Shown: in pieces, positions 55,145-63,691 of the stretch
Layout: each line of letters begins with the position of its first letter
Numbering within the stretch: the first letter of the stretch is position 1
Assembly (NCBI GenBank): GCA_963822955.1
Contig: CAWGJS010000001.1
Span: 1-64,000 of the forward strand
Direction of reading: 5' to 3'
DNA length: 64,000 nt
From: JAJYUU01 sp963822955
GTDB taxonomy: Bacteria > Actinomycetota > Actinomycetes > Streptosporangiales > Streptosporangiaceae
Position numbers and translations under genes: made by a program
The notes under the pieces: generated by a model
The model's database searches: none
What the model saw: the letters and a program-made list of their open reading frames with translations, nothing else
Told to the model about the DNA's origin: nothing

Positions 55145-56727
55145 TACGCAGCTCCCTCAAGCGACCCCAGGGCGACCTGCCCCTCGAGAATCTCTGACGC
55201 CGGATTGAAGTAACCATCGGCGCGGCTGATGACGCCCTCTAGTCCGCGGCCGCCGTCGGCAGGCCGCCTGGTGATGCCGAAGGTCCCGTCCGCGATCGCG
55301 TTGAGCAAGCCGTCGTCGTTGATCCGCCGCAGCAGGCCGACGGACTCCCCCAGCACGTGCTTGGCGCGCTGCTCGATGAAACCGCCGGGCGCGGGCACGA
55401 AGCTCTCGCCCAGCCGACCGGCCGCGTCGCGCACGTAGCGCACGTTCTCCAGGGCAAGATCACGATCAGAGAGGAACGGGGTGTGGATCCCCTCGGTCAT
55501 CATGCCGATGAGCAGAATTGACTGGTCGGTCATGACGCCGCACAGGTTGAAGAACGCGTCCAGCAGGTAGCCGGCGAACACGTTGCCGGTCATGTGCTTG
55601 GTCGGCGGCATGTACTTCAGCGGCGCATCGGGGAACAGCTCGCGGACCAGCTGCGCGTGCGCAAGCTCGAGCAGGAACGAGTCAGGTACTGCCGGATTGA
55701 TCTCGAACGCGTGGCCGAGGCCGAGCTGGCTGTCCGCCAGCCCCGCCTCCTTGCCGAAGAACTCGTTCATCAGCTGGCTGACGATAACGGTGTGGGCCGC
55801 ATCGACGGCATCCGCGGTCGTCAGGTAGTTGTCCTCGCCGGTGTTGATGATGATGCCGGCCCTGGCGTGGATCTGCCGCGAGAAGCGCTGGTCGATGAAC
55901 GTGCGGCGCGGGTTGATGTCGCGGAAGATGATGCCGTACATGCAGTCGTTCAGCATCATGTCCAGCCGCTCCAGGCCAGCCAGCGACGCGATCTCCGGCA
56001 TGCACAGGCCGGAGGCGTAGTTGGTCAGCCGGACGTAGCGGCCGAGCTCGCGAGAGGTCTCGTCCAGGGCCGCCCGCATCAGCCGGAAGTTCTCCTGGGT
56101 GGCATACGTGCCCGCGAAGCCCTCGCGGGTCGCGCCTTCCGGAACGTAGTCCAGGAGCGACTGGCCGGTGGAGCGGATCACCGCGATGATGTCAGCGCCT
56201 TCGCGGGCGGCGGCCTGGGCTTGCGGGATGTCCTCGAAGATGTCGCCGGTCGCGACGATCAGGTAGATCCAGGGCTTGCGCGGCTCGGACGTCTGCTCGA
56301 TCATCTGCTGCCGCTGCACGCGGTTAGCGTCGATCCTGCCGATTCCCCTGGCCAGAGCCGCCGATGCGGCCGCGCGGGCTGCCGCCGCGTCGGCTGCGGC
56401 CGGGATGCGGAAGGCGACCTTGCCCTGGGCGGCCGCCTCGGCGAGGCTGGCCAGGTCGTCGTAGCCGCCGGTCAGCAGCGCGTCCCAGGCGGGCAGCGCG
56501 ACGCCGTGCTCCAGCCCGGTGGTGTCGCGGATCGCGTCGGTGAGCCGGTTCACCCAGGGCATGCCGTCGGGGTCCGCGCCCTGCAGCCCGGCGAGGCGCA
56601 GGACGGCTCGCTCGACGGAGACCGTGGTGTGCGTCCTGGCCATCTCCACGATCGGCTGGCCGGCCCTCGCCGCCAGCGCACGCGCCTCGCGGACGACGGC
56701 GGGATCAAGGTTGAGCCGAGTCTGCAT
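55144..56727 (-). CDS. kamD: Lysine 5,6-aminomutase alpha subunit
   Basis: 527 residues. A TIM-barrel subunit of the adenosylcobalamin/PLP enzyme: PWIYLIVATGDIFEDIPQAQ, ADIIAVIRSTGQSLLDYVPE, GATREGFAGTYATQENFRLM, YMPPTKHMTGNVFAGYLLDA, GMMTEGIHTPFLSDRDLALE. Length equals that of clostridial KamD. 4 nt separate it from kdd upstream. Confidence 0.95.
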   Translation of the reverse strand: MQTRLNLDPAVVREARALAARAGQPIVEMARTHTTVSVERAVLRLAGLQGADPDGMPWVNRLTDAIRDTTGLEHGVALPAWDALLTGGYDDLASLAEAAAQGKVAFRIPAAADAAAARAAASAALARGIGRIDANRVQRQQMIEQTSEPRKPWIYLIVATGDIFEDIPQAQAAAREGADIIAVIRSTGQSLLDYVPEGATREGFAGTYATQENFRLMRAALDETSRELGRYVRLTNYASGLCMPEIASLAGLERLDMMLNDCMYGIIFRDINPRRTFIDQRFSRQIHARAGIIINTGEDNYLTTADAVDAAHTVIVSQLMNEFFGKEAGLADSQLGLGHAFEINPAVPDSFLLELAHAQLVRELFPDAPLKYMPPTKHMTGNVFAGYLLDAFFNLCGVMTDQSILLIGMMTEGIHTPFLSDRDLALENVRYVRDAAGRLGESFVPAPGGFIEQRAKHVLGESVGLLRRINDDGLLNAIADGTFGITRRPADGGRGLEGVISRADGYFNPASEILEGQVALGSLEGAA

Positions 56728-56731
56728 TGAC

Positions 56732-57874
56732 TTACTCCCTGCTGCGGTCAGCCCGGTCCGGCTGAGCGCTGTGCTCCTCGATGCGGCGCTGGAAGATTCC
56801 CCGGACGCCGGGTTCGGTCCTGATCAGTTCGATGGCTAGCTGCGCGTGCCCCGGAACATACCCGTTGCCTACCAGCATCGTGACATCGGCGGCAACGCCC
56901 TCGGCACCGAGCGCAGCGGCGCTGAACGATGTCGCCATCGAGAAGAAGATCACCGTGCCGCCCTGCGCGGTGGACAGGATCGCGCCGCCCTCGCAGCCGG
57001 GTACGTCCACGCAGACGACGGTCACGTCCGCCGGTCCCCCGGCCCTCTCGATCGCGCCCGCCACGCCGACTGGGTTGCGTGCGTCAGCGATCACGACTTC
57101 GTCGACCAGGCCGTGCTGGCCGTCGGCTGCCCTGGCCTCGCGCAGAATGCTCGCCTCGGCGTCGTGCGGCACGATGCCGATCACCCGGCCGGCCCCGGCC
57201 TGCCGGGCCGCGGCCGCCGACAGCGACCCGCTCTTTCCGGCCGCGCCGATGATGGCGACGATCGGCCGGGCCGCCGGGCTGGAGCTGACGACCCGGTGCG
57301 TGAGAGCCGGCGCTCCGCATACGTCCATCACCGACAGGGCGAGTTCGGCGGGCAGGTCGTCGGGCAGCCTGGCGGCGATGGACCGGCCGAACAGGATCGC
57401 GTGCCCTTCGCAGGGCACCTGCTCAGACAGGCCGTCCCAGTGAGCCAGGCCATCGGTGATCACCAGTGGCGTCAGGCTGAGCGACACCAGGGTCGCGATC
57501 TTGTCTCCCTCGGCCAGCCCGAGCGGGGAGTCCTGACCGACCTCGTCGACAGTGCCAGTCAGCATGCCGCCGGAGCCGGTGACCGGATTCTGCATCTTGC
57601 CGCGAGTCCGGATGATCTCCAGCACCGCTGCCCTGATCCGGTCCGGGTCGCCGTCCTTCGACTCGCGCAGCTGACGGAAGGACGCCGCGTCCAGGTTCAG
57701 CCGCTCGACCGACACCCGCACCTCGTCCGGCCAGATCTGCGGCTTCGCCTCGAGCCGCCAGGCAGCCTGCGGCAGCACGCCCGCCGGCTCGAGCACCCGG
57801 TGCAGGCCAAGCGGCGAGCCCGCCGCGCTGGCCTGACCATTGAGAGCGGGCCCGTGGGGTTGCGATCGGGTCAC
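56732..57874 (-). CDS. kdd: L-erythro-3,5-diaminohexanoate dehydrogenase
   Basis: 380 residues from GTG 57874, chosen because GGAAGG lies 8 nt upstream. NAD-binding IIGAAGKSGSLSAAAARQAG, substrate-side HRVLEPAGVLPQAAWRLEAK and NPVTGSGGMLTGTVDEVGQD. Oxidises 3,5-diaminohexanoate to 5-amino-3-oxohexanoate. First gene of the kdd-kamD-kamE-kal-DUF167 operon; divergent from kamA across a 181-bp control region. Confidence 0.9.
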   Translation of the reverse strand: MTRSQPHGPALNGQASAAGSPLGLHRVLEPAGVLPQAAWRLEAKPQIWPDEVRVSVERLNLDAASFRQLRESKDGDPDRIRAAVLEIIRTRGKMQNPVTGSGGMLTGTVDEVGQDSPLGLAEGDKIATLVSLSLTPLVITDGLAHWDGLSEQVPCEGHAILFGRSIAARLPDDLPAELALSVMDVCGAPALTHRVVSSSPAARPIVAIIGAAGKSGSLSAAAARQAGAGRVIGIVPHDAEASILREARAADGQHGLVDEVVIADARNPVGVAGAIERAGGPADVTVVCVDVPGCEGGAILSTAQGGTVIFFSMATSFSAAALGAEGVAADVTMLVGNGYVPGHAQLAIELIRTEPGVRGIFQRRIEEHSAQPDRADRSRE

Positions 57875-57980
57875 CAAGGGGTCCTTCCCGTCAGCCAGCA
57901 CCAGGCTGAGCCAAAGTAGTCGCTAATGTCCGGATTGCGTCCAGGTGCAAGAGCAGTATGAGTATTCGATAGAATTTGTC

Positions 57981-57998
57981 GTCTGTCACTATACAGAC
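57981..57998. promoter_or_regulatory. Inverted repeat between kdd and kamA (candidate operator)
   Basis: GTCTGT-CACTAT-ACAGAC: perfect 6-bp arms with a 6-nt spacer in the divergent gap. Central enough to control both directions. No regulator gene is adjacent. Confidence 0.5.
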
Positions 57999-58008
57999 AG
58001 CATGTTCT

Positions 58009-58039
58009 TGCGTAACGTTCCGAAACAACGGGCTATAGT
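58009..58039 (+). promoter_or_regulatory. Predicted kamA promoter
   Basis: TTGCGT (58009-58014) and TATAGT (58034-58039) with 19-nt spacing. Transcription would begin near 58046, 10 nt before the ATG at 58056. The spacing is one or two longer than ideal. Confidence 0.4.
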
Positions 58040-58055
58040 CCTGGCGCAGCCAGTC

Positions 58056-59456
58056 ATGAGGGGCAGGTGCAGCACATTGATCGACCAGCCGTACGTCTAC
58101 CGGCACTCAGAGCTGGTGGAGCCGGACTGGCAGCGCCTACCCGGATGGGCCGCCGTTACCCCGCAGGAGTGGGCCTCCGCCCAGTGGCAGCGCGCGCACT
58201 GCATCAAGAACATCCGTCAGCTGCGGCAGGTCGTCGGCGACGGGCTGGACGAGCGGTTCTACGCGGACCTCGAGCGGGACCAGGCCGAGCGCGCCACGAT
58301 GTCGATGCTGGTGCCACCGCAGATGATCAACACGATGGCCCCGTCGCTCTCCCCCGCTGATCCGGGCTTCACGGACGCGTTCTACGCCGACCCCGTCCGC
58401 CGCTACATGATTCCGGTCTTCAGCGACCGGCGGGCAGACTGGCCGTCGCATCCCGAGGCCTCCCGCGACTCGCTGCATGAAGCGGAGATGTGGGCGGTGG
58501 AGGGGCTGACCCACCGCTACCCGACGAAAGTGCTGGCCGAGCTGCTGCCCACCTGCCCGCAGTACTGCGGGCACTGCACGCGGATGGACCTGGTCGGCAA
58601 CCCGACGCCGGTCATCGACAAGCACAAGTTCGAGCTCGGCCGCGACGACCGGCTCAGCGCGATGATGGACTACCTCCGCCGCAGCCCCGGTGTGCGGGAC
58701 GTGGTCGTATCCGGGGGCGACGTGGCCAACCTGCCCTGGCCCCGCCTTGAGTCGTTCGTGTCGGCCCTGCTGGAGATCGAGAACATCCGCGACATCCGGC
58801 TCGCGACCAAGGCGCTGATGGCCCTGCCGCAGTTCTGGCTAACCCACGAGGTCCGGGCCGGCATGGAGCGGCTGGCGACGGTGGCGCGCCAGCGGGATGT
58901 CAGCATCGCCATCCACACGCACGTCAACTCAGCTCAGTCGGTGACGCCGCTAGTGGCGCAGGCCACCAAGGCGATGCTGGAGACCGGCATCCGGGACGTC
59001 CGCAACCAGGGCGTGCTGCTGCGCGGCACGAACGACAAGACCGAGCAGATCCTCGACCTGTGCTTCGCCCTGCTCGATGACGCCAAGATCATGCCCTACT
59101 ACTTCTACATGTGCGACATGATCCCGAACGCCGAGCACTGGCGGCTGTCGCTGGCCGAGGCGCAGCAGCTGCAGCACGACATCATGGGCTACCTGCCCGG
59201 GTTCGCCACGCCGCGGTTCATCTGCGACGTGCCGTACGTCGGCAAGCGCTGGGTCCACCAAGTTGCCCGCTACGACCGCGAGCTTGGCATCTCGTACTGG
59301 ACCAAGAACTACCGGACCGGCGTCGAGTCGGACGACCCGCTGGCACTGGATCGGGAGTACGAGTACTACGACCCGATCCACCTGCTTCCCGAGGCCGGAC
59401 AGGATTACTGGCGGTCGCGGAGCAACACGCCGGTCGCCGTCGGAGCCGCAAGCTAA
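58056..59456 (+). CDS. kamA: Lysine 2,3-aminomutase (radical SAM, KamA family)
   Basis: 466 residues from ATG 58056; TTG 58077 is an alternative and an upstream ATG at 57945 would cross the promoter. The radical-SAM cluster is C167-x3-C171-x2-C174 in LPTCPQYCGHCTRMDLVG; DVVVSGGDVANLPW (G-G-D), RLATKALMALPQFWL, SIAIHTHVNSAQSVTPLV, RNQGVLLRGTND, and MPYYFYMCDMIPNAEHWRLS follow the KamA pattern with a PLP site. Converts L-lysine to beta-lysine, the first step before KamDE. The cluster sequence (PQYCGHC) differs from clostridial KamA, so substrate identity rests mainly on context. Confidence 0.88.
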   Translation: MRGRCSTLIDQPYVYRHSELVEPDWQRLPGWAAVTPQEWASAQWQRAHCIKNIRQLRQVVGDGLDERFYADLERDQAERATMSMLVPPQMINTMAPSLSPADPGFTDAFYADPVRRYMIPVFSDRRADWPSHPEASRDSLHEAEMWAVEGLTHRYPTKVLAELLPTCPQYCGHCTRMDLVGNPTPVIDKHKFELGRDDRLSAMMDYLRRSPGVRDVVVSGGDVANLPWPRLESFVSALLEIENIRDIRLATKALMALPQFWLTHEVRAGMERLATVARQRDVSIAIHTHVNSAQSVTPLVAQATKAMLETGIRDVRNQGVLLRGTNDKTEQILDLCFALLDDAKIMPYYFYMCDMIPNAEHWRLSLAEAQQLQHDIMGYLPGFATPRFICDVPYVGKRWVHQVARYDRELGISYWTKNYRTGVESDDPLALDREYEYYDPIHLLPEAGQDYWRSRSNTPVAVGAAS

Positions 59457-59481
59457 GCCAGACCGCGCCCCCGCGTCTGGC
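59457..59481 (+). terminator. Hairpin after kamA
   Basis: GCCAGAC (59457-59463) pairs with GTCTGGC (59475-59481), with inner GCG/CGC pairs. Starts directly after the kamA stop. Confidence 0.5.
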
Positions 59482-59522
59482 GAGTACGCAACCAGCGGGC
59501 TGCCTGAGCAGTCCCAGGAGGC

Positions 59523-60429
59523 ATGAAGCGCATCTTGCTGGCCGCCTGCCTGGTGGTGCCCACTACGCTCGCCGCGTGCGCCCAGCAGGCGGAGACATCA
59601 CCCGGCGCACTCGCCTGCGCCGCCAGCGGGCACCCGCGTGGTCTCAACGGCTCGCGCACAGTCTGCGCAGCGCCCCGCCCCCAGCGGCGTCATGGACCTG
59701 GTCGGTCCGCAGACCGGCGTCATTGGCCCGTACGTGCAGTCCGGCATCGGGCGCTCGGCGCACTTTGTCATCACCCGCAACGGTGGTCGCACGTTCCGCG
59801 CGTTCGGGCCTGCTGCCAGCAACCAGGACATCCCCGATTCGGTGTTCTTCCGGGGCGGCGTCCGCGACGGATGGCTGCTCACCTTTCCGGGCGGCGGCGG
59901 CTCCGACGCTGAGTACCGGACACCCGATGGCGGCCGGACCTGGCGGCGCATGCGCATCCCCGCGCCCCGGCGCGCAATCTTCGGCCTGCCCGCCGTCTTC
60001 GGCACGACCGTCATCGAAACGGCCACGACCGCAGCAGGCCGCGCCGTAAGTCTCCTGACGTTCGTGAGCCGGAACGACGGCGCAAGCTGGCGGCAGGGGT
60101 CAGGGCTGGATCGGGCGGGCGCCGGCGACGGCTGCTCCGAGCCGGTATCCGCCAGCTTCCCGTCGGCATCGGCAGGCTGGGCGGCGGCGTTCCGGGCCGG
60201 GGAGGTCGCGATCTACCGCCGCACGGCCCCCACGCGGCCCTGGCTGATTGTGGCCGAGCTTGGCCGCCTGCCGCATGCGCGCAGCGAATGTGTTCAGATC
60301 CAGGCCGCAGACTCCGCGCACGCCTGGCTGCAAGTCTCCTCGGACGCCGGCATCGCGATCTATGCCACGAGCGATGGCGGCCGCTCCTGGCAGCGCATCG
60401 ACCAGGCAGCCGAGGCTGCACGCCGCTAG
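59523..60429 (+). pseudogene. Lipoprotein with BNR-like beta-propeller repeats, one frameshift
   Basis: MKRILLAACLVVPTTLAACA is a lipoprotein signal (LAAC). The frame breaks near 59630 and continues SGVMDLVGPQTGVIGPYVQS. BNR/sialidase-like repeats follow: FVITRNGGRTFRAF, YRTPDGGRTWRRMRI, FVSRNDGASWRQG, IYATSDGGRSWQRI (S/R-x-D/N-G-G-x-x-W/F). Probably an extracytoplasmic propeller protein. The stop overlaps the convergent acyl-CoA dehydrogenase stop. Confidence 0.7.
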
Positions 60430-61646
60430 CCTGCCTCCGGGCCCGGCAGATTGCCCAGCACGTCCAGCGCGGCCCGGTGAGCGTCGGCCGTACCGAGGCC
60501 GATCGAGTCAGCCTTGGCCCGCTTCAGGAACAGGTGCGCCGGGTGCTCCCAGGTGAACCCGATGCCGCCGTGCAACTGGATCATCTCCTGAGCGGCCTTC
60601 AGCGCGGTGTCAGAGCAGGCGGCCTTCGCCAGCGTCACGGCCAGCGTGGCCTCCGGCCCGAATCCTGCGGTCAGGCTGGCTGCCGCATACCGGGCGGCCG
60701 CCCTGGCCTGAGTCACCGCGACCCACTCATCGGCCAGCCGGTGCTTGATCGCCTGGAAACCGCCGACCGGGCGGGCGAACTGGTGTCGCTCCTTGACGTA
60801 GGCAACGGTGGTGTCCAGGCACTTCTCCGCGAGGCCGAACTGCTCTGAGGCGATAACGCCGGCGCCCGCCAGCAGGGCGGCAGCCACCGCCTGCTCGGCC
60901 GCCGGGCCGGCCGCAACCTTCCGGGCGGCCACCTCGTCGAGCCGTATCTCGCAGAGCTGCCGTGTCATGTCCAGCGAGACCAGCGGGCGCTTGCCGACGC
61001 CCTCCTCGCTCACCCGGACGGCATACAGGCCATACGGCACGCCGTCAGCCGGCACCAGGAGCACGTCGGCGGGCAGCGCATCCGCCAGTCCCGTGACCGT
61101 GCCGGTCAGCCGGTAGCTGCCCGGCTCATCGCCACGGCGCGGGGCATCCAGCCGGACCGTTGTCGGCGGCCGGCCGCGCGGCCCGGCCGCGAACGGGACG
61201 GTGAGCGCGGCCGTCACCGTGCCGCCCGCGAGCTCGGTGAGCAGCTCGTCGTCGCCGGAGGCCAGCAGGGCCGTCGTCGCGATCACTGCGCTGCCAAGGA
61301 AGGGAACGGGCGCTACCGACCGGCCGAGCTCTTCAGCGACGACGGCAGCTTCTCGGTACGAGGCACCGGCGCCGCCGAGTGCCTCAGGGATCAGCAGCCC
61401 GGCCGCGCCGATCTCGGCGGCCAGAGTACGCCAGAGCCTGGTGTCGTAAGTTTGCCCGGTCTCGGTCCTGGCGAGCACATCGCGCCACGCTGCCTGGTCG
61501 TCCAGCAGCGCGCGGACTGCGCCCCGCAACTCGGTCTCGGTGTCGGTGTAGAGGAGGTCGAGCTGCCGGGGCGGGCGTCCCTTCCCGCTGGCGCCCGGTC
61601 CGAGCGGGGCGTCCGCCGCGGCCCTGTCAACTGTCGTCTCGCTCAC
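60426..61646 (-). CDS. Acyl-CoA dehydrogenase (subunit-type), downstream copy
   Basis: 406 residues from GTG 61646, overlapping the stop of the preceding dehydrogenase. Helical N-domain (ETELRGAVRALLDDQAAWRD), EALGGAGASYREAAVVAEEL, FAD-binding C-domain KERHQFARPVGGFQAIKHRL and AAQEMIQLHGGIGFTWEHPA. There is no obvious catalytic Glu in the usual loop. Such paired genes often form alpha2beta2 enzymes acting on bulky acyl-CoAs (sterol or cyclic side chains), so it probably assembles with the next gene. Confidence 0.88.
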   Translation of the reverse strand: MSETTVDRAAADAPLGPGASGKGRPPRQLDLLYTDTETELRGAVRALLDDQAAWRDVLARTETGQTYDTRLWRTLAAEIGAAGLLIPEALGGAGASYREAAVVAEELGRSVAPVPFLGSAVIATTALLASGDDELLTELAGGTVTAALTVPFAAGPRGRPPTTVRLDAPRRGDEPGSYRLTGTVTGLADALPADVLLVPADGVPYGLYAVRVSEEGVGKRPLVSLDMTRQLCEIRLDEVAARKVAAGPAAEQAVAAALLAGAGVIASEQFGLAEKCLDTTVAYVKERHQFARPVGGFQAIKHRLADEWVAVTQARAAARYAAASLTAGFGPEATLAVTLAKAACSDTALKAAQEMIQLHGGIGFTWEHPAHLFLKRAKADSIGLGTADAHRAALDVLGNLPGPEAG

Positions 61647-62833
61647 CGCGGCAGGTCCTTCCACGGGCCGGTGTCCACTCTGGCTTCCTTCGGCAGCCCG
61701 AGCACCCGCTCGGCCACGATGTTGCGCAGGATCTCTGATGTGCCGCCCTCGATCGAGTTCCCCTTGGCCCGCAGGAACCGGAAGCCGGGGTTGCGGCCGA
61801 AGAAGCTGGCACCCTGCGGCAGGCGCATGCTCCAGTCGTCGTACAGCAGCCCGTCTCCCCCGGCCAGCTCGACCTCGAACTCGGAGATCTCCTGGTTCAG
61901 GCGCGCGAAGACCAGCTTGGCCGCCGACCCCTCCGGACCGGGCTGGCCGGCTGCGAGCTGCTGGCGCAGCCGGGAGCCGGCGATCCTGGCCACCTCGGCA
62001 TCGGCCCACAGCCGCAGGATCCGGTCGTGCAGACCGGGGGTGCGCAGCTCCGGGTGCTCCCGCCAGGTCCTGGCGGCTGAGGCGATCATCCCGCCCTCGC
62101 GCGGCATGGCGTTGCCGCCGATCGAGACCCGCTCGTTCATCAGGGTCGCCATGGACACGGCCCAGCCCTGGCCGACCGCGCCGATCCGGTCGGCGTCGGA
62201 CACCTTGGCGTCGGTCATGAAGACCTCGTTGAACTCGGCCTCGCCGGTAATCTGCCGCAATGGCCGTATCTCGACGCCCGGCTGCTTCATGTCCAGCGCG
62301 AAGTACGTGAGGCCCTCGTGCTTCGGCGCGTCCGGGTCAGTGCGCGCCACTAGCAGCGCGCGCTTGGCCATGTGCGCGGACGAGGTCCACACCTTCTGCC
62401 CGTTCACCGTCCAGGTATCACCGTCGCGCACCGCCCTGGTGGCCAGCCCGGCCAGGTCAGATCCTGCGCCCGGCTCGCTGAACAACTGGCACCAGATCTC
62501 CTCGCCCGTCCACAGCGGCCGCAGCCAGCGTTCCTTCTGCTCGGGCGAGCCGTGCGCCAGGATCGTCGGCGCGGCCATGCCGAGCCCGATGCCGTTGCGC
62601 TCCGGGTGGTTCGTCGGAGCCCCGGCCGCGTCGAATTCACGATCAACAACCGACTGCAGGGAACGGGGCAGTCCCTGTCCGCCGAGCCCGGCCGGGTAAT
62701 GCACCCAGGCCAGGCCGGCGTCGAACCTCGCGCGCAGGAACTCCAGGCGCTCGGCGCTCTGCGGGTCATGCGCAGCGAGGAACTCGGCAACCTGCGACCG
62801 GAGGCCGTCGGCGTCAGTGCCTCCGGCTAGCAC
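61643..62833 (-). CDS. Acyl-CoA dehydrogenase, upstream copy
   Basis: 396 residues from GTG 62833, whose start lies inside the SDR stop region. WVHYPAGLGGQGLPRSLQSV, EEIWCQLFSEPGAGSDLAGL (acyl-CoA/FAD site), TVNGQKVWTSSAHMAKRALL, and the C-terminal FLRAKGNSIEGGTSEILRNI with the adenine-binding loop and E-G-G-T-S. Partner of the downstream dehydrogenase. Confidence 0.9.
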   Translation of the reverse strand: MLAGGTDADGLRSQVAEFLAAHDPQSAERLEFLRARFDAGLAWVHYPAGLGGQGLPRSLQSVVDREFDAAGAPTNHPERNGIGLGMAAPTILAHGSPEQKERWLRPLWTGEEIWCQLFSEPGAGSDLAGLATRAVRDGDTWTVNGQKVWTSSAHMAKRALLVARTDPDAPKHEGLTYFALDMKQPGVEIRPLRQITGEAEFNEVFMTDAKVSDADRIGAVGQGWAVSMATLMNERVSIGGNAMPREGGMIASAARTWREHPELRTPGLHDRILRLWADAEVARIAGSRLRQQLAAGQPGPEGSAAKLVFARLNQEISEFEVELAGGDGLLYDDWSMRLPQGASFFGRNPGFRFLRAKGNSIEGGTSEILRNIVAERVLGLPKEARVDTGPWKDLPR

Positions 62834-63588
62834 AGCGGTCCGCCTGCGACGTAGATGACCTGCCCGGAGACGAAACCGGCACCCTCGCTGACCAGGAACG
62901 AGATCACGTGGGCCACGTCGTCGGGAGTGCCGACCCGGCGGACCGGGATGCTGGCAGCAGCGGCCTTCTGGAAGTCCTCGAAGCCGATGCCCATCCGGGC
63001 CGCAGTCGCGGCCGTCATATCGGTGGCGATGAAGCCCGGCGCGACCGCGTTCGCCGTGATGCCGAACTGGCCGAGCTCGATCGCCAGCGTCTTAGTGAAG
63101 CCCTGCAGGCCGGCCTTCGCGGCAGAGTAGTTGACCTGGCCGCGGTTGCCGAGCGCGGAGCTGGAAGACAGGTTGACGATCCGGCCCCACTTGCCGTCCA
63201 CCATGTACTTCTGGCAGGCCCTGCTCATCAGGAACGAGCCGCGCAGGTGGATGCCGAGGACGGTGTCCCAGTCGTCGTCGGTCATCTTGAACAGCATGTT
63301 GTCCCTGATGACGCCCGCGTTGTTGACCAGGACGGACGGCCCGCCGAGCTCCGCGGCGACCTTGTCGACCGCGGCCTTGACCTGGTCGGCGTCGCTGACG
63401 TCAGCGCCGACGGCCAGCGCCGTGCCGCCCGCCTGCCTGATCGCGTCGACGGTTGCGCCGCTGTCGCCTTCCTTCAGGTCGAGCACCGCAACGGCAAACC
63501 CATCGGCAGCCAGCCGCCTGGCCGTGGCCGCACCGATGCCGCGCGCGGCCCCGGTGACGACGGCTACTCGCTGCGATGCCTCTGACAT
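62827..63588 (-). CDS. Short-chain dehydrogenase/reductase (FabG-like)
   Basis: 253 residues. NADPH site VTGAARGIGAATARRLAADG, LVNNAGVIRDNMLFKMTDDD, catalytic Ser-Tyr-Lys in NLSSSSALGNRGQVNYSAAK, VAPGFIATDMTAA and the end FVSGQVIYVAGGPLC. 3-oxoacyl or 3-hydroxyacyl-CoA oxidoreduction is likely, in one operon with the two acyl-CoA dehydrogenases. Confidence 0.9.
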   Translation of the reverse strand: MSEASQRVAVVTGAARGIGAATARRLAADGFAVAVLDLKEGDSGATVDAIRQAGGTALAVGADVSDADQVKAAVDKVAAELGGPSVLVNNAGVIRDNMLFKMTDDDWDTVLGIHLRGSFLMSRACQKYMVDGKWGRIVNLSSSSALGNRGQVNYSAAKAGLQGFTKTLAIELGQFGITANAVAPGFIATDMTAATAARMGIGFEDFQKAAAASIPVRRVGTPDDVAHVISFLVSEGAGFVSGQVIYVAGGPLC

Positions 63589-63602
63589 ATCTCCTCCTGA
63601 CC

Positions 63603-63691
63603 CACGGGGAGCTTCGCCCCCCGTGCACCCCCCAAAAACCGGCGGGGCATTCGGTTAGTTCCACCCTTCAGACCACGGGCTTCGCCCGTGG
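63603..63691 (-). repeat. Two related GC-rich hairpins
   Basis: CACGGGG (63603-63609) pairs with CCCCGTG (63619-63625), and CCACGGGC (63673-63680) with GCCCGTGG (63684-63691) across a TTC loop. On the minus strand both hairpins close on GCGAAGC. The second follows the stop of the gene at 63692 directly and could terminate it; the first lies in the SDR leader. Confidence 0.5.
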
